Part shown: positions 51,941 through 60,434 of the stretch, in pieces
Numbering within the stretch: position 1 is the stretch's first letter
Layout: each line of letters opens with the position of its first letter
NCBI GenBank assembly: GCA_051859505.1
Contig: JBHYFN010000010.1
Location: forward strand, 41,280 to 105,279
Source: JAFIEN01 sp051859505
GTDB lineage: Bacteria; Pseudomonadota; Alphaproteobacteria; Rhodobacterales; Rhodobacteraceae
DNA: 64,000 nucleotides
Reading direction: 5' to 3'
Translations under genes and position numbers: made by a program
The notes under the pieces: generated by a model
Told to the model about the DNA's origin: nothing
Databases searched by the model: none
The model's input: only the letters and a program-made list of their open reading frames with translations

Positions 51941-52627
51941 ATGACCATCGTTCACCATCAGGACGCCCTCGTGACGGGCGGGGACGTCGACGAACCGCTG
52001 GGGTACAGGCTGTTTCGGGATGCCATGGACCGGGGCACGCTCGAGCCGGGGATGACGCTGACCCAGAATGATCTCTGCCGGATCCTGGGCCTGTCACTCA
52101 CCCCCCTGCGCGAGACTCTGGTGCTTTTGCAAAGCTATGGCCTGGTCAAGGTCAAGGCGCGCACGGGGATCCATATCGTCTATCCCGACGTGGCCTTCAT
52201 CCGCGAGAATTTCCAGTTCCGCATCATGATCGAGGTCAGCGCGCTGGCCGTCTTCGCGCAGACCGATATCTCGGGCTGGCTGGCCGAGATGACAGAGGCG
52301 CATGACCGCAGCGCGCGCGATCTGGCCGGCAGCACCAATATCGAAGAGGCGATGCTGGCCTTCATCGCCACCGACCGGAAGTTTCACGCCGATATCGTGG
52401 GCATCCTGAACAATCGGGCGATCTCGGCCACGCATCGGCGGTTGCAGGAAAACATCGGACTGGCGCGCAAGGCGCACAAGCGCACGCTGTTCCGCCAGCA
52501 ATTGCTGGACACGGTCGAGGAACACCGCCGCGTTCTCGTGGCGCTGCAGGCCGGCGATATCGACCGGGCGACCGAGGCGCTCGAGGCGCATTTCCGGGAT
52601 TCGACGCACCGCAGCTTTGCCGCCTGA
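51941..52627 (+). CDS. GntR-family transcriptional regulator (FCD domain)
   Basis: 228 residues. The winged HTH is at about 20-85 (MTLTQNDLCRILGLSLTPLRETLVLLQSYGLVKVK) and the helical FCD domain follows, with Asp/His metal-site residues (TDRKFHADIVGI, TVEEHRRVL). Divergent from the dehydratase operon and convergent with the second importer operon. Likely senses a sugar acid and binds the TGATATATCTT sites. No strong ribosome site is visible before ATG 51941. Confidence 0.88.
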   Translation: MTIVHHQDALVTGGDVDEPLGYRLFRDAMDRGTLEPGMTLTQNDLCRILGLSLTPLRETLVLLQSYGLVKVKARTGIHIVYPDVAFIRENFQFRIMIEVSALAVFAQTDISGWLAEMTEAHDRSARDLAGSTNIEEAMLAFIATDRKFHADIVGILNNRAISATHRRLQENIGLARKAHKRTLFRQQLLDTVEEHRRVLVALQAGDIDRATEALEAHFRDSTHRSFAA

Positions 52628-52628
52628 T

Positions 52629-52642
52629 CGCGGCGCGCCGCG
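52629..52642. terminator. GC palindrome between convergent genes
   Basis: CGCGGCGCGCCGCG is an exact palindrome in the 26-nt gap between the GntR and permease stops. Without loop or T-run it is only a weak candidate for bidirectional termination. Confidence 0.3.
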
Positions 52643-52653
52643 CGCCCCTGCCC

Positions 52654-53610
52654 TCAGCCCTTTTCCGCGCCCGACAGAAGCCCCGAGCGCACCTTGCCCT
52701 GCGCCACGAGGAAGACCACCAGAACCGGCAGCGCCACAAGGATCGCCGCCATGATGACCTCGGGCTTCTTGATCGGGATATTGCCGGCCGGCAGGTTGCT
52801 GAGCGCGCCCGAGCCGCTGACCAGCGCGGTCAGGCCGACCGGCAGGTTGAACAGGCTGGTCGAGGACAGAAGCACCATGGCGAGGAAGTAATTGCTCCAG
52901 ATCGCGAGGAAGCTGAAGAAGGCCACCAGCGCGATCAGCGGCCCGGCCAGCGGAAGGGCGATCCGGGTGAATATCTGCCAGCGGTTGCAGCCATCGATCC
53001 GGGCCGATTCCATCACCCCCGACGGCAGCGAGGACGAAAAGTAGATGTAGGAAAGATAGACGCCGAAGGGAAAGAACCCGCTGGCCAGGATGAAGCCAAG
53101 GTAGGTGTTGTTCAGGCCCAGCGCGCTCATCTGCAGAAAGATCGGCAGCACCGTCGCCGTGCTGGGCGTGATCATCGCGATCAGCGTCAGGATCAGGATC
53201 AGCCGCCGCCCCGGGAAATGCCCCAGGGCCAGCGCATAGCCCGCCGGAATGGCCGAGATCAGCGCAAGCCCCACGCCCCCCACCGCATAGATCAGCGAAT
53301 TGAGCGCCCAGCGCGCCATCTGGAAATCGTTATAGGTGGTCAGGTTGATCCAGGTCGTGCGGAACGCCTCCCATGATCCCAACGACAGTGGCGCGTCGCT
53401 GATCAGCGATGTGCCCGTCCGCGTGCTGGCCATGAACAGCCACAAAAGCGGGATGCCGTAGAAACAGATGGCAAAGCCCAGCGTGGCCCAGGCCGCAAGC
53501 CGCCCGAGGGTCAGCCGGGGCCGGGCCGGGATCGTGGCGACGGGGCCAGAGGGGCCAGAGGGGCCAGTGGGGCCGGAGGGGGTGAGGGGTGCAGCGCTTG
53601 TCCGGGCCAT
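52654..53610 (-). CDS. Sugar ABC importer permease (MalG type), second system
   Basis: 318 residues from ATG 53610. A cytoplasmic N-terminal tail contains a collagen-like Gly-Pro-Ser/Thr stretch (TPSGPTGPSGPSGPVAT) encoded by a 9-nt tandem repeat. Six membrane helices follow, with EAA loop SGVMESARIDGCNRWQIFTRIALPLAG. It overlaps nothing but starts 2 nt after the partner permease's stop. Confidence 0.9.
   Translation of the reverse strand: MARTSAAPLTPSGPTGPSGPSGPVATIPARPRLTLGRLAAWATLGFAICFYGIPLLWLFMASTRTGTSLISDAPLSLGSWEAFRTTWINLTTYNDFQMARWALNSLIYAVGGVGLALISAIPAGYALALGHFPGRRLILILTLIAMITPSTATVLPIFLQMSALGLNNTYLGFILASGFFPFGVYLSYIYFSSSLPSGVMESARIDGCNRWQIFTRIALPLAGPLIALVAFFSFLAIWSNYFLAMVLLSSTSLFNLPVGLTALVSGSGALSNLPAGNIPIKKPEVIMAAILVALPVLVVFLVAQGKVRSGLLSGAEKG
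53542..53577. repeat. 9-nt tandem repeat, four units, in permease N-terminus
   Basis: Units GGGGCCAGA, GGGGCCAGA, GGGGCCAGT and GGGGCCGGA follow one another in frame and encode the repeated Ser/Thr-Gly-Pro. Copy-number slippage would keep the frame. Confidence 0.8.
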
Positions 53611-53611
53611 C

Positions 53612-54532
53612 TCAGTCGATCCTGTAGAAGCGGGTGACAAAGACGATGACCAGCGCGATGGTGATCGAGGTGCCGACCAGCATCGTCGACAGCGCGGCCG
53701 AGGCGCCGAAATCCCCCATGCGGAAGGCATATTGATAGGCCAGCTGGTTCAGCGACCAGTCGGATTGGGTGAACTGCGCCCCGGCCATGCCGATCAGCTG
53801 CGGCTCGACAAAGATCTGCAGGGCGGCGGCGAAGGTCAGGATCGCCATCAGCACCAGCGACCGCCAGATCAGCGGCAGCTTGATCCGAAGCGCGACCTGC
53901 AGCCGGTTCGCCCCGTCCACCCGCGCCGCCTCCATCACCTCGGAGGGCAGGCCCGCCAGCGAACCGCCGATCACCACGATCCAGCCGCCCGAGGCCGAGA
54001 AGAAGGCCATGATCGCAAAGACGACAGGATAGCTCAGGCCAAAGATGACGTCCTGCAAGGTGGCCCAGCCGGCCAGCGACAGGATCGGGCCGAAGGGGCT
54101 GACCGTGGGGTCAAGGACGAAAAGCCACAGCACGACCAGCGCCGAGGCGATGACCGATCCGGGCAGGAAATAGATCGAGCGGATCACCGTCGCGCTACGC
54201 CGCGACAGGCTGTCGAGCATCAGGGACAGGACCGTCACCCCCAGAAGCGTCAGCGTCACCCAGATCGCGGCGAAGCTGGCCACGTTCTGCACCGCGCGGG
54301 GGACGCGGAAGTCGCTGAAGACGAATTCGTAATTGATCAGCACGCCGAATTCGCCCTCGAACGTGTCGGTGAAGCTCAGGCCGAGGGCATAGAAGATCGG
54401 GAAGGCGCCGAACATCGCCAGCAGCACCAGATAGGGCGCCAGAAACAGGTAGGAGGCCACGACATCGCGCCGCCGCAAGCGGCGCATCTCGCGCCTGCGC
54501 CAGTCCGGCGATCCGATCTCGGGCGTGGTCAT
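53612..54532 (-). CDS. Sugar ABC importer permease (MalF type), second system
   Basis: 306 residues. Arg-rich N-terminus (WRRREMRRLRRRD) before the first membrane helix VASYLFLAPYLVLLAMFGAF. EAA loop SEVMEAARVDGANRLQVALRIKLPLIW. Pairs with the downstream MalG-type permease. Confidence 0.9.
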   Translation of the reverse strand: MTTPEIGSPDWRRREMRRLRRRDVVASYLFLAPYLVLLAMFGAFPIFYALGLSFTDTFEGEFGVLINYEFVFSDFRVPRAVQNVASFAAIWVTLTLLGVTVLSLMLDSLSRRSATVIRSIYFLPGSVIASALVVLWLFVLDPTVSPFGPILSLAGWATLQDVIFGLSYPVVFAIMAFFSASGGWIVVIGGSLAGLPSEVMEAARVDGANRLQVALRIKLPLIWRSLVLMAILTFAAALQIFVEPQLIGMAGAQFTQSDWSLNQLAYQYAFRMGDFGASAALSTMLVGTSITIALVIVFVTRFYRID

Positions 54533-54597
54533 CTCGGGGCGGTTCCTGCTGTCCGGGGTCGGACGCGGGCCACCGGGGGCGGCCCGCGTCGCGCTTC

Positions 54598-55887
54598 TTA
54601 CTGCACGGAGTAGCGGTTCAGCTGGGCGAGGTTGCGCAGCTCGGTTTCCAGCGCGGGCAGCGCAGCGACCACCGATCCGCCGGTCGATGCGGCGGCACTC
54701 AGCGTGCCGGCCACCGCCTCGGTCACCGAAAAGCGCAGGCTGACATAGCCGGGATGGCTGAAGGGCGCGGCCGCGACCTGCACGTCGAACACATCCGTCG
54801 CGGCATAATAGGGATCCGAGGCGATCCCCGCCCCCCAGGCGATGGCCGAGGGTTCATGCGCGGGCAGCGTCACCGCGTTGGTCTGGTTGTCGACATCGGC
54901 CGCCGCCCACATGATCAGCTCGGCCACCGCCTCGGGATGGGCGGTGTCCTTCCAGCCGCCGAAGGTGCCGCCGCCCCAGCTCCAGGTCAGGGGCGCGTCC
55001 TGCCAGTCCCAACGCGGCGGAAGGCTTGCCGCCAGCACGCCCGGCTCCCATTCATAGGCGGGTTTGATCACGTATTCGCCGAACCAGGTCGGCCCGATCA
55101 TCAGCGGCATCATCCCGGCCGAGGCCATCTCCATGAAGGCCGGATCGAAGGGGCCGGTGCGGGTCAGGCTGCCGTTTTCCAGCATCGTATCGACCATCTC
55201 GGCCGCGCGGATGCATTCGGGCGTGCCCAGGTCGATGGCGAGCGTATCCTCGGCCCCCTCGACCGGCATGGCGACCTGACAGCCGCCCGAGACAAGATAG
55301 GAGAGAAGCGGGAACGGCTCGACCCCGGTGCCCAGCGCCATGCCTTGTGGCCCGACGACGGCGCCCAGCGCCTCGAATTCCTCCCAGGTGGTCGGCACCT
55401 CGAGGCCCAGCTCCTCCATCTGGGGCTTGTTGTACCAGGTGATCATGTGCGCCATGTCGTTGCGCAGGCACAAAAGCCGGTCGCCGATCACGCAGGGCGA
55501 GTTGGAATTGGGATAGAATTCATCGACCAGCGATTGCGGCACAAGGTCGTTCAGTTCCAGCAGGTAGTTGGACCCGCGGGTCGAAAGCTGGGCGGTGAAG
55601 CCGATATCGGACATGAAGATCACGTCCGGCAGCTCGGACCCGGCCTGCAGGGCAAGCTGGACGCGGCCCACAAGCTCGCCGGGATCGACGACGAGGATAT
55701 CAAGGCTCACGCCATTGTCGGCGGCGTCATAGGCCTCGAAGCTGGGCAGTCGCGGCGTGTCGGACCAGACCGACAGCGTGATATCCTCTGCCGCAGCCGC
55801 ACCGGCGACAAGCGCCAGTGCCGTGCTGGCCGTTGTGGCACGGGCAAGGCCGCGAAGGGTCTTCTGGGTCGAACGGATGTCAGCCAT
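54598..55887 (-). CDS. Extracellular solute-binding protein, second sugar ABC importer
   Basis: 429 residues. Sec-type signal ending at about AAAAED (residues 14-35), then ITLSVWSDTPRLPSFEAYD, the typical opening strand of family-1 binding proteins. A GGAGGAAACCC ribosome site precedes ATG 55887. Sits between the ATPase gene and the permeases, an uncommon but known order. Confidence 0.9.
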   Translation of the reverse strand: MADIRSTQKTLRGLARATTASTALALVAGAAAAEDITLSVWSDTPRLPSFEAYDAADNGVSLDILVVDPGELVGRVQLALQAGSELPDVIFMSDIGFTAQLSTRGSNYLLELNDLVPQSLVDEFYPNSNSPCVIGDRLLCLRNDMAHMITWYNKPQMEELGLEVPTTWEEFEALGAVVGPQGMALGTGVEPFPLLSYLVSGGCQVAMPVEGAEDTLAIDLGTPECIRAAEMVDTMLENGSLTRTGPFDPAFMEMASAGMMPLMIGPTWFGEYVIKPAYEWEPGVLAASLPPRWDWQDAPLTWSWGGGTFGGWKDTAHPEAVAELIMWAAADVDNQTNAVTLPAHEPSAIAWGAGIASDPYYAATDVFDVQVAAAPFSHPGYVSLRFSVTEAVAGTLSAAASTGGSVVAALPALETELRNLAQLNRYSVQ

Positions 55888-55912
55888 GGGTTTCCTCCTC
55901 CCTGATGTCGGT

Positions 55913-57013
55913 TCAGTTCAGGGGCGTGGTCAGCGACCGGCCCCCGTCGTCAAAAACATGCAGCCCAAGGACCGGGCAGGTCACGGTGACCGCGTCGCCA
56001 TTGGCCAGGTCCAGATCGCCCACGACCTGCATCGTGAGGAAATCCTCGGCCCCGGTATCCAGATAGACGAAGGTTATGTTGCCCAGCCTTTCGACCGTCT
56101 CGACCCGCGCCTGCAGGACCGGATCCGCGCCACCGCCCGCGCCGCCTGCCAGCCGCAGCGCCTCGGGCCGGATGCCAAGCGTCAGCCGGTCGCCCGTCGT
56201 CAGCCCGGCAAGGTCAAGCGTGCAGTCCGACATGCCCTCGGCCGCGATCCGGACGCGCTGCCCGTCGCTCTCGGTCACCCGCGCCGGCAGCAGGTTCATC
56301 TTCGGCGATCCGATGAAACCCGCGACGAACAGATTGGCCGGGCGGGCATAAAGCTCGAGCGGCGGGCCCACCTGCTGCACGCGGCCCTGATCCAGCGCCA
56401 CGATCCGGTCGGCCAGCGTCATCGCCTCGACCTGGTCATGGGTGACATAGATCATCGTGGTGCCAAGTTCGCGGTGCAGCCTCTCGATCTCGAGCCGCAT
56501 CTGCACCCGCAGCGCCGCATCGAGGTTCGAGAGCGGCTCGTCGAACAGGAACACCCTAGGCTTGCGCACGATGGCCCGCCCGATGGCGACCCGCTGCCGC
56601 TGCCCGCCCGAAAGCTGTGCCGGCGTGCGGTCAAGCAGCGCGTCAAGCCGCAGGATCCGCGCCGCCTCGCGCACCCGCGCCTCGACCTCGGCCCGCGGCA
56701 GGCGCGACAGGCGCAGGTTGAAGGCGATATTCTCGAAGACGTTCATATGCGGATAAAGCGCATAGGACTGAAACACCATGGCGATGCCCCGGTCGGCCGG
56801 TTCGGCGAAAGTGACGTTCTGGCCGCCGATGAGGACATTGCCGTCGCTCACCATCTCGAGCCCCGCGATCATCCGCAGCAGGGTGGACTTGCCCGATCCG
56901 GACGGGCCGACAAAGGCCACGAATTCACCATCCGCGATCTCGAGGTCGATCCCCTCGATCACCGATGTCGCGCCAAAGGACTTACGCACGGCCTGCAGGC
57001 GCACCTCAGCCAT
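55913..57013 (-). CDS. Sugar ABC importer ATPase (UgpC/MalK type), second system
   Basis: 366 residues. Walker A GPSGSGKST, signature LSGGQRQRVAIGRAIVRKP, Walker B VFLFDEPLSNLDAALR, and the OB-type C-terminal domain (LGIRPEALRLAGG). First gene of this operon, 205 bp downstream of the third TGATATATCTT site. Confidence 0.92.
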   Translation of the reverse strand: MAEVRLQAVRKSFGATSVIEGIDLEIADGEFVAFVGPSGSGKSTLLRMIAGLEMVSDGNVLIGGQNVTFAEPADRGIAMVFQSYALYPHMNVFENIAFNLRLSRLPRAEVEARVREAARILRLDALLDRTPAQLSGGQRQRVAIGRAIVRKPRVFLFDEPLSNLDAALRVQMRLEIERLHRELGTTMIYVTHDQVEAMTLADRIVALDQGRVQQVGPPLELYARPANLFVAGFIGSPKMNLLPARVTESDGQRVRIAAEGMSDCTLDLAGLTTGDRLTLGIRPEALRLAGGAGGGADPVLQARVETVERLGNITFVYLDTGAEDFLTMQVVGDLDLANGDAVTVTCPVLGLHVFDDGGRSLTTPLN

Positions 57014-57431
57014 GATGGGCTACCGCGGAAGCGGCCGGATCGACCGCATCAGGACGTGCGACGGGCCTGCCTGAGCCATTCGAGGATCGCAGAAGGTGGG
57101 GTTCATTTTCGATATCTCAGAAAGGAAGGCAGGAGGTTCAGTCAAGACAATCTGCCCATAGCAAACCCGAAAAGGCAAGCCCAATCTGACCAAGTTGATC
57201 CCATCAAAACTTCTCTTTGATATATCTTATAGCTTGCCCACCGCAGCCCCGGATCAGCCCCGGATCAGACCCGGAGCTGTCTCATGGATCTGCCGGGGCC
57301 GGCACGGCTGAAACCGCCTCTTTCACCGCGGCAGCCCGCCGCTTAAGCTGAACCGGCGGGCCTGAACGGCCGGAGAGATGGTGTCACTCGGGTCGGACCA
57401 TGCGGCCCCGACAGGGCGGGAGCGCGGGCAG
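57014..57431. other. 418-nt intergenic region, promoter of the second importer operon
   Basis: Divergent between the ATPase gene and the glycosyltransferase-like gene. The middle (about 57100-57235) is noticeably AT-richer and holds the TGATATATCTT site; a direct repeat CCCCGGATCAG occurs twice at about 57247-57269. No gene seen. Confidence 0.5.
57218..57228. promoter_or_regulatory. TGATATATCTT operator-like site 3
   Basis: Identical to sites 1 and 2 near the GntR gene, here upstream of the second importer operon. Suggests that one GntR protein controls both operons. Confidence 0.6.
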
Positions 57432-58406
57432 ATGTTCAACATCATGATCGTCGGCCAGTCCGGCCGCCTGCAATACGAGGCGCTGCTCTTCGCCGCCTCG
57501 CTGCGCGCCTCTGCGCCGGGTTTCGCCGGCCGGCTGATCCTGGCCGAGCCGCAACCCGGCCCGCTCTGGCCCGAGGATCCCCGCATCGACCCGGCCATCC
57601 GCGACATGCTGACGGAGCTGGGCGCCGAGATCACCCCCTTCGAAAGCCGCCATTTCGGCGCGGCCTATCCCTATGGCAACAAGATCGAGGGGCTTTGCAC
57701 CCTGCCCCCGGAGGCGCCCTTCCTGTTCTTCGACAGCGACACGCTGATCACCGGGCCGCTGGACCAACTCGGGATCGACTTCACCCGCCCCTCCGCCTCG
57801 ATGCGGCGCGAGGGGACATGGCCGGTGCCCCGGCCCGGCTGGCCCGGCCACGAGGCGATCTGGCGCGCGCTACACGAGCGTTTCGGGCTGGCCTTCGAGG
57901 CCACGCTCGATCCGGATCGGGCGAGCGATGACTGGCAGCGCTACCTCTATTTCAACGCGGGCTGGTTCCTTGGGGCCGATCCCGCAGCCTTCGGGGAGAG
58001 GTTTCTCGAGATGGCCCTGTCGGTCCGGGACGATCCGCCCGAGGCGCTTGCGGGCCAGCCGCTTGATCCCTGGCTGGATCAGGTCGTGCTGCCCCTTGTC
58101 GTGCACGCCTTCGGGGGTGGGCGACCGGGGCCAGGGCTGGACGGGCTCGACGGGGCCGCAAGCTGCCATTACCGCAGCTTTCCCCTGCTATACGCGCGCG
58201 AAGCCGATGAGGTGGTTGCACTTCTGGAACGGATCGCGGCGCCGAACCGGATGAAGCGGCTGCTCAAGCAGCATCCGCCATTGCACCGGATGGTCTATCG
58301 CGGCGACGGCGCCCGAGTGCGGGCGCTGTTCGATCGCGGGGCACTGCCCCCCGAAGAACGGCTTATCCGGCAGCGGATCCGCGCTGCCGGTTTCTGGATG
58401 CGCTGA
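57432..58406 (+). CDS. Glycosyltransferase-like protein (DxD motif)
   Basis: 324 residues when started at ATG 57432, where FNIMIVGQSGRLQYEALLFAASLR begins the fold; an in-frame ATG lies 54 nt upstream. FLFFDSDTLITGPLD has the D-x-D of nucleotide-sugar-dependent GT-A enzymes, and YLYFNAGWFLGADP and DQVVLPLVVHAF resemble GT8-like acceptor regions. Donor and acceptor unknown. Monocistronic, followed by a hairpin. Confidence 0.7.
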   Translation: MFNIMIVGQSGRLQYEALLFAASLRASAPGFAGRLILAEPQPGPLWPEDPRIDPAIRDMLTELGAEITPFESRHFGAAYPYGNKIEGLCTLPPEAPFLFFDSDTLITGPLDQLGIDFTRPSASMRREGTWPVPRPGWPGHEAIWRALHERFGLAFEATLDPDRASDDWQRYLYFNAGWFLGADPAAFGERFLEMALSVRDDPPEALAGQPLDPWLDQVVLPLVVHAFGGGRPGPGLDGLDGAASCHYRSFPLLYAREADEVVALLERIAAPNRMKRLLKQHPPLHRMVYRGDGARVRALFDRGALPPEERLIRQRIRAAGFWMR

Positions 58407-58421
58407 CGGCCGGGGCGGGGC

Positions 58422-58453
58422 GGGACGAAAAATTTGGCCCAATTTTTAGTCCC
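58422..58453. terminator. Hairpin after the glycosyltransferase-like gene
   Basis: GGGAC (58422-58426) pairs with GTCCC (58449-58453), and inside it AAAAATT pairs with AATTTTT. The AAATTTGG core recalls the first hairpin of repeats R1 and R4 but the rest of the repeat is missing. Serves two convergent transcripts. Confidence 0.6.
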
Positions 58454-58481
58454 CCGTAGCACCCGGCACGACGGGTCCGCC

Positions 58482-58700
58482 CTAGTGCCGTTCGACGGCC
58501 TGTTTCAGCGTCTCGGGATTGCCGAACTTGGCGATCTTTTCGCGCTGGTAGTTGCGCTCCCAGACGATCGACCAGACATGCCAGCCGATCCAGGCCGCGA
58601 CCCCGATGATCCAGAGCAGGGTTTCGGTGCCCTGGAAGGGATAGATCGCGCCGATCTCGGCCAGATCCACGGCCCAGGTGGTGACTCCTGTGGTTGCCAT
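58482..58700 (-). CDS. Small membrane protein downstream of Amt
   Basis: 72 residues: one clear membrane helix (TLLWIIGVAAWIGWHVWSIVW) and a charged C-terminal tail (ERNYQREKIAKFGNPETLKQ). Starts 16 nt after the transporter stop with an AGGGAGGA-type ribosome site. Unknown family; probably an accessory subunit of the transporter or a membrane anchor. Confidence 0.75.
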   Translation of the reverse strand: MATTGVTTWAVDLAEIGAIYPFQGTETLLWIIGVAAWIGWHVWSIVWERNYQREKIAKFGNPETLKQAVERH

Positions 58701-58716
58701 TCTGTGGTCCTCCCTC

Positions 58717-60081
58717 TCAGTTCGGTTGGCTCAGAAGCTCGGCCTTAGCGGCACGGACTTCCTGTTCGGCAAGGCGTTCTTCGGTCGCGGTGTTGAAATC
58801 GAGGCCCATCAGCTCGATCTCGCGCGGGATGCGCAGCAGGCCGAAGGCATGCAGGATCCGCGCCACGATCCAGCCCGGCAGGAAGCCCAGCACCCCGAAC
58901 ATGATGATCGCGCCGATGAACTGGCCCAGCGGGTTGATCGCGGCATAGCCTTCATAGGCGCCCGCCGGATGACCCCAGAGGACAAAGCCCGCGATGACGA
59001 GGCCCGCGAAACCCGCATAGCCATGCACCGCGACCGCGCCCACCGCATCGTCGATGCGGAAGGTGCGCTCGACCCAGAAATGCATGTTGTAGGCGATGAA
59101 GGCACCCGCGCCGCCGATCAGCATCGACTGGATCGGGTGGTAGAGGTCATTGCCCGCACTGGCGCAGATGATCCCCGCAAGGCCCCCCGAATAGGTCCAG
59201 AAGGCATCGCCTTTCGACACCATGAAGGCCACCAGCATCCCCCCCGACAGCGACATCAGGAAGTTGAAGGTGATCGCCGACAGCGATGTGGGCGTGAGGT
59301 AGATGGTGGTCGCGGTCCAGGTCTCGCCCTCGATCACGCCGCCGATATCGGCCGGGTGGATCAGGGGGATGTTGCAGGCGACATAGAAGCCCCAGAAGCC
59401 GGTATAGATGATGAACAGCCCCACCGCGACCATCCAGGGGTTATGCGGCAGGATGTTGCGGATCGACCCGTCCTTGCCGAACTTGCCCAGCCTTGGCCCC
59501 AGAACGCAGAGCACCCCCAGCGCGAAACCGCCCGCGATGGCATGGATCACGCCCGAGGCATAGGCATCGTGATAGCCCAGGATCCTGACCATCCATCCTT
59601 CGGGATGCCAGCCCCAGGCCGCGTCGATGATCCATGCGCCCGAGCCGATCACGACGGCCAGGATCCAGAACGCACCCGAGTTGATCCGCTCGATCACCGA
59701 GCCCGACACGATCGAGGCCGCGGTCCAGGAAAACAGCAGGAATGCCGCCCAGAAGACGCCGGTGATCCGGTCTTCGAGATTGGTGCCCATGGTGGTGGAA
59801 TTGGCCGCATTGGCCGCCGCCGCCTCCCATTCGATGCCGCCGGTGATGAAGGGGCCGTTGGGCATCGCCCAGTAGAGCCACCAGCCGAAGAAGAAGAAGG
59901 TGATCGTCACCAGCGGGATGATCATCGAGTTCTTCATCAGCGTATGCAGATGGTTGCGCCGCCGGCTTGCGCCGACCTCGTACATGCAGAACCCCACATG
60001 GATCAGAAACATCAGCGGAATCGTCACCCAGTAATAGAACTCGGTGAAGATCGTCGTCATCGCGTCGAGTTGATTGTCCAT
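58717..60081 (-). CDS. Ammonium/methylammonium transporter (Amt family)
   Basis: 454 residues from ATG 60081 with GAGAGGGA upstream. About eleven membrane helices. Both pore histidines can be placed: ASGVIHAIAGG and DDAVGAVAVHGYAGFAGL; the first Trp/Phe vestibule region and an enlarged external loop (PNGPFITGGIEWEAAAANAA) are also visible. Divergent from the mgsABC-gmaS genes, which suggests methylammonium as a substrate in addition to ammonium; this is inference from context. Confidence 0.88.
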   Translation of the reverse strand: MDNQLDAMTTIFTEFYYWVTIPLMFLIHVGFCMYEVGASRRRNHLHTLMKNSMIIPLVTITFFFFGWWLYWAMPNGPFITGGIEWEAAAANAANSTTMGTNLEDRITGVFWAAFLLFSWTAASIVSGSVIERINSGAFWILAVVIGSGAWIIDAAWGWHPEGWMVRILGYHDAYASGVIHAIAGGFALGVLCVLGPRLGKFGKDGSIRNILPHNPWMVAVGLFIIYTGFWGFYVACNIPLIHPADIGGVIEGETWTATTIYLTPTSLSAITFNFLMSLSGGMLVAFMVSKGDAFWTYSGGLAGIICASAGNDLYHPIQSMLIGGAGAFIAYNMHFWVERTFRIDDAVGAVAVHGYAGFAGLVIAGFVLWGHPAGAYEGYAAINPLGQFIGAIIMFGVLGFLPGWIVARILHAFGLLRIPREIELMGLDFNTATEERLAEQEVRAAKAELLSQPN

Positions 60082-60434
60082 TCCCTCTCGCCCCTTGGTT
60101 AGCGCGAGAACAGCACCCCGCCGGGACAACCGACCGGGCACTCCTCCCCTCCCCTTTTGGATCGGGCATGCCGATCCGGCTCCGGGAACCCCTCCTCCGG
60201 GCCCCGGTCGAGCTGTGATGCCGTGCGGGTCTCCTCCCCTCTGCGGCAAATTTGTTTTCCCCGAGGAAAAAGCCCCTGCGACATTCTGTCAAGGGAAACA
60301 TGGTCTGCCTAACAAATAAGCAGCGGTTTTCCCGTCGGGTGAAAAAAGTTTCTTGCCAGTTGAATGGCGGAAATCCCGGTGCTAGCGTGCCGCCAAGGGC
60401 CAAGGCTGGCCGGAAGGCGAAAGGAAACGAATCC
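60082..60434. promoter_or_regulatory. 353-nt divergent region amt / mgsA with hairpin and repeated CTCCTCCCCT
   Basis: A perfect stem GGATCGG-GCATG-CCGATCC lies at 60159-60177. CTCCTCCCCT occurs at 60141 and again at 60231, exactly 90 nt apart. The part from about 60245 to 60360 is AT-rich and probably holds the promoters. No gene seen; no good sigma-54 site found. Confidence 0.5.

Noticed and set aside
60245..60434. Sigma-54 promoter before mgsA
   Set aside because: A TGGC...TGCT pair is present but the spacing between the GG and GC elements is wrong (13 instead of 10).
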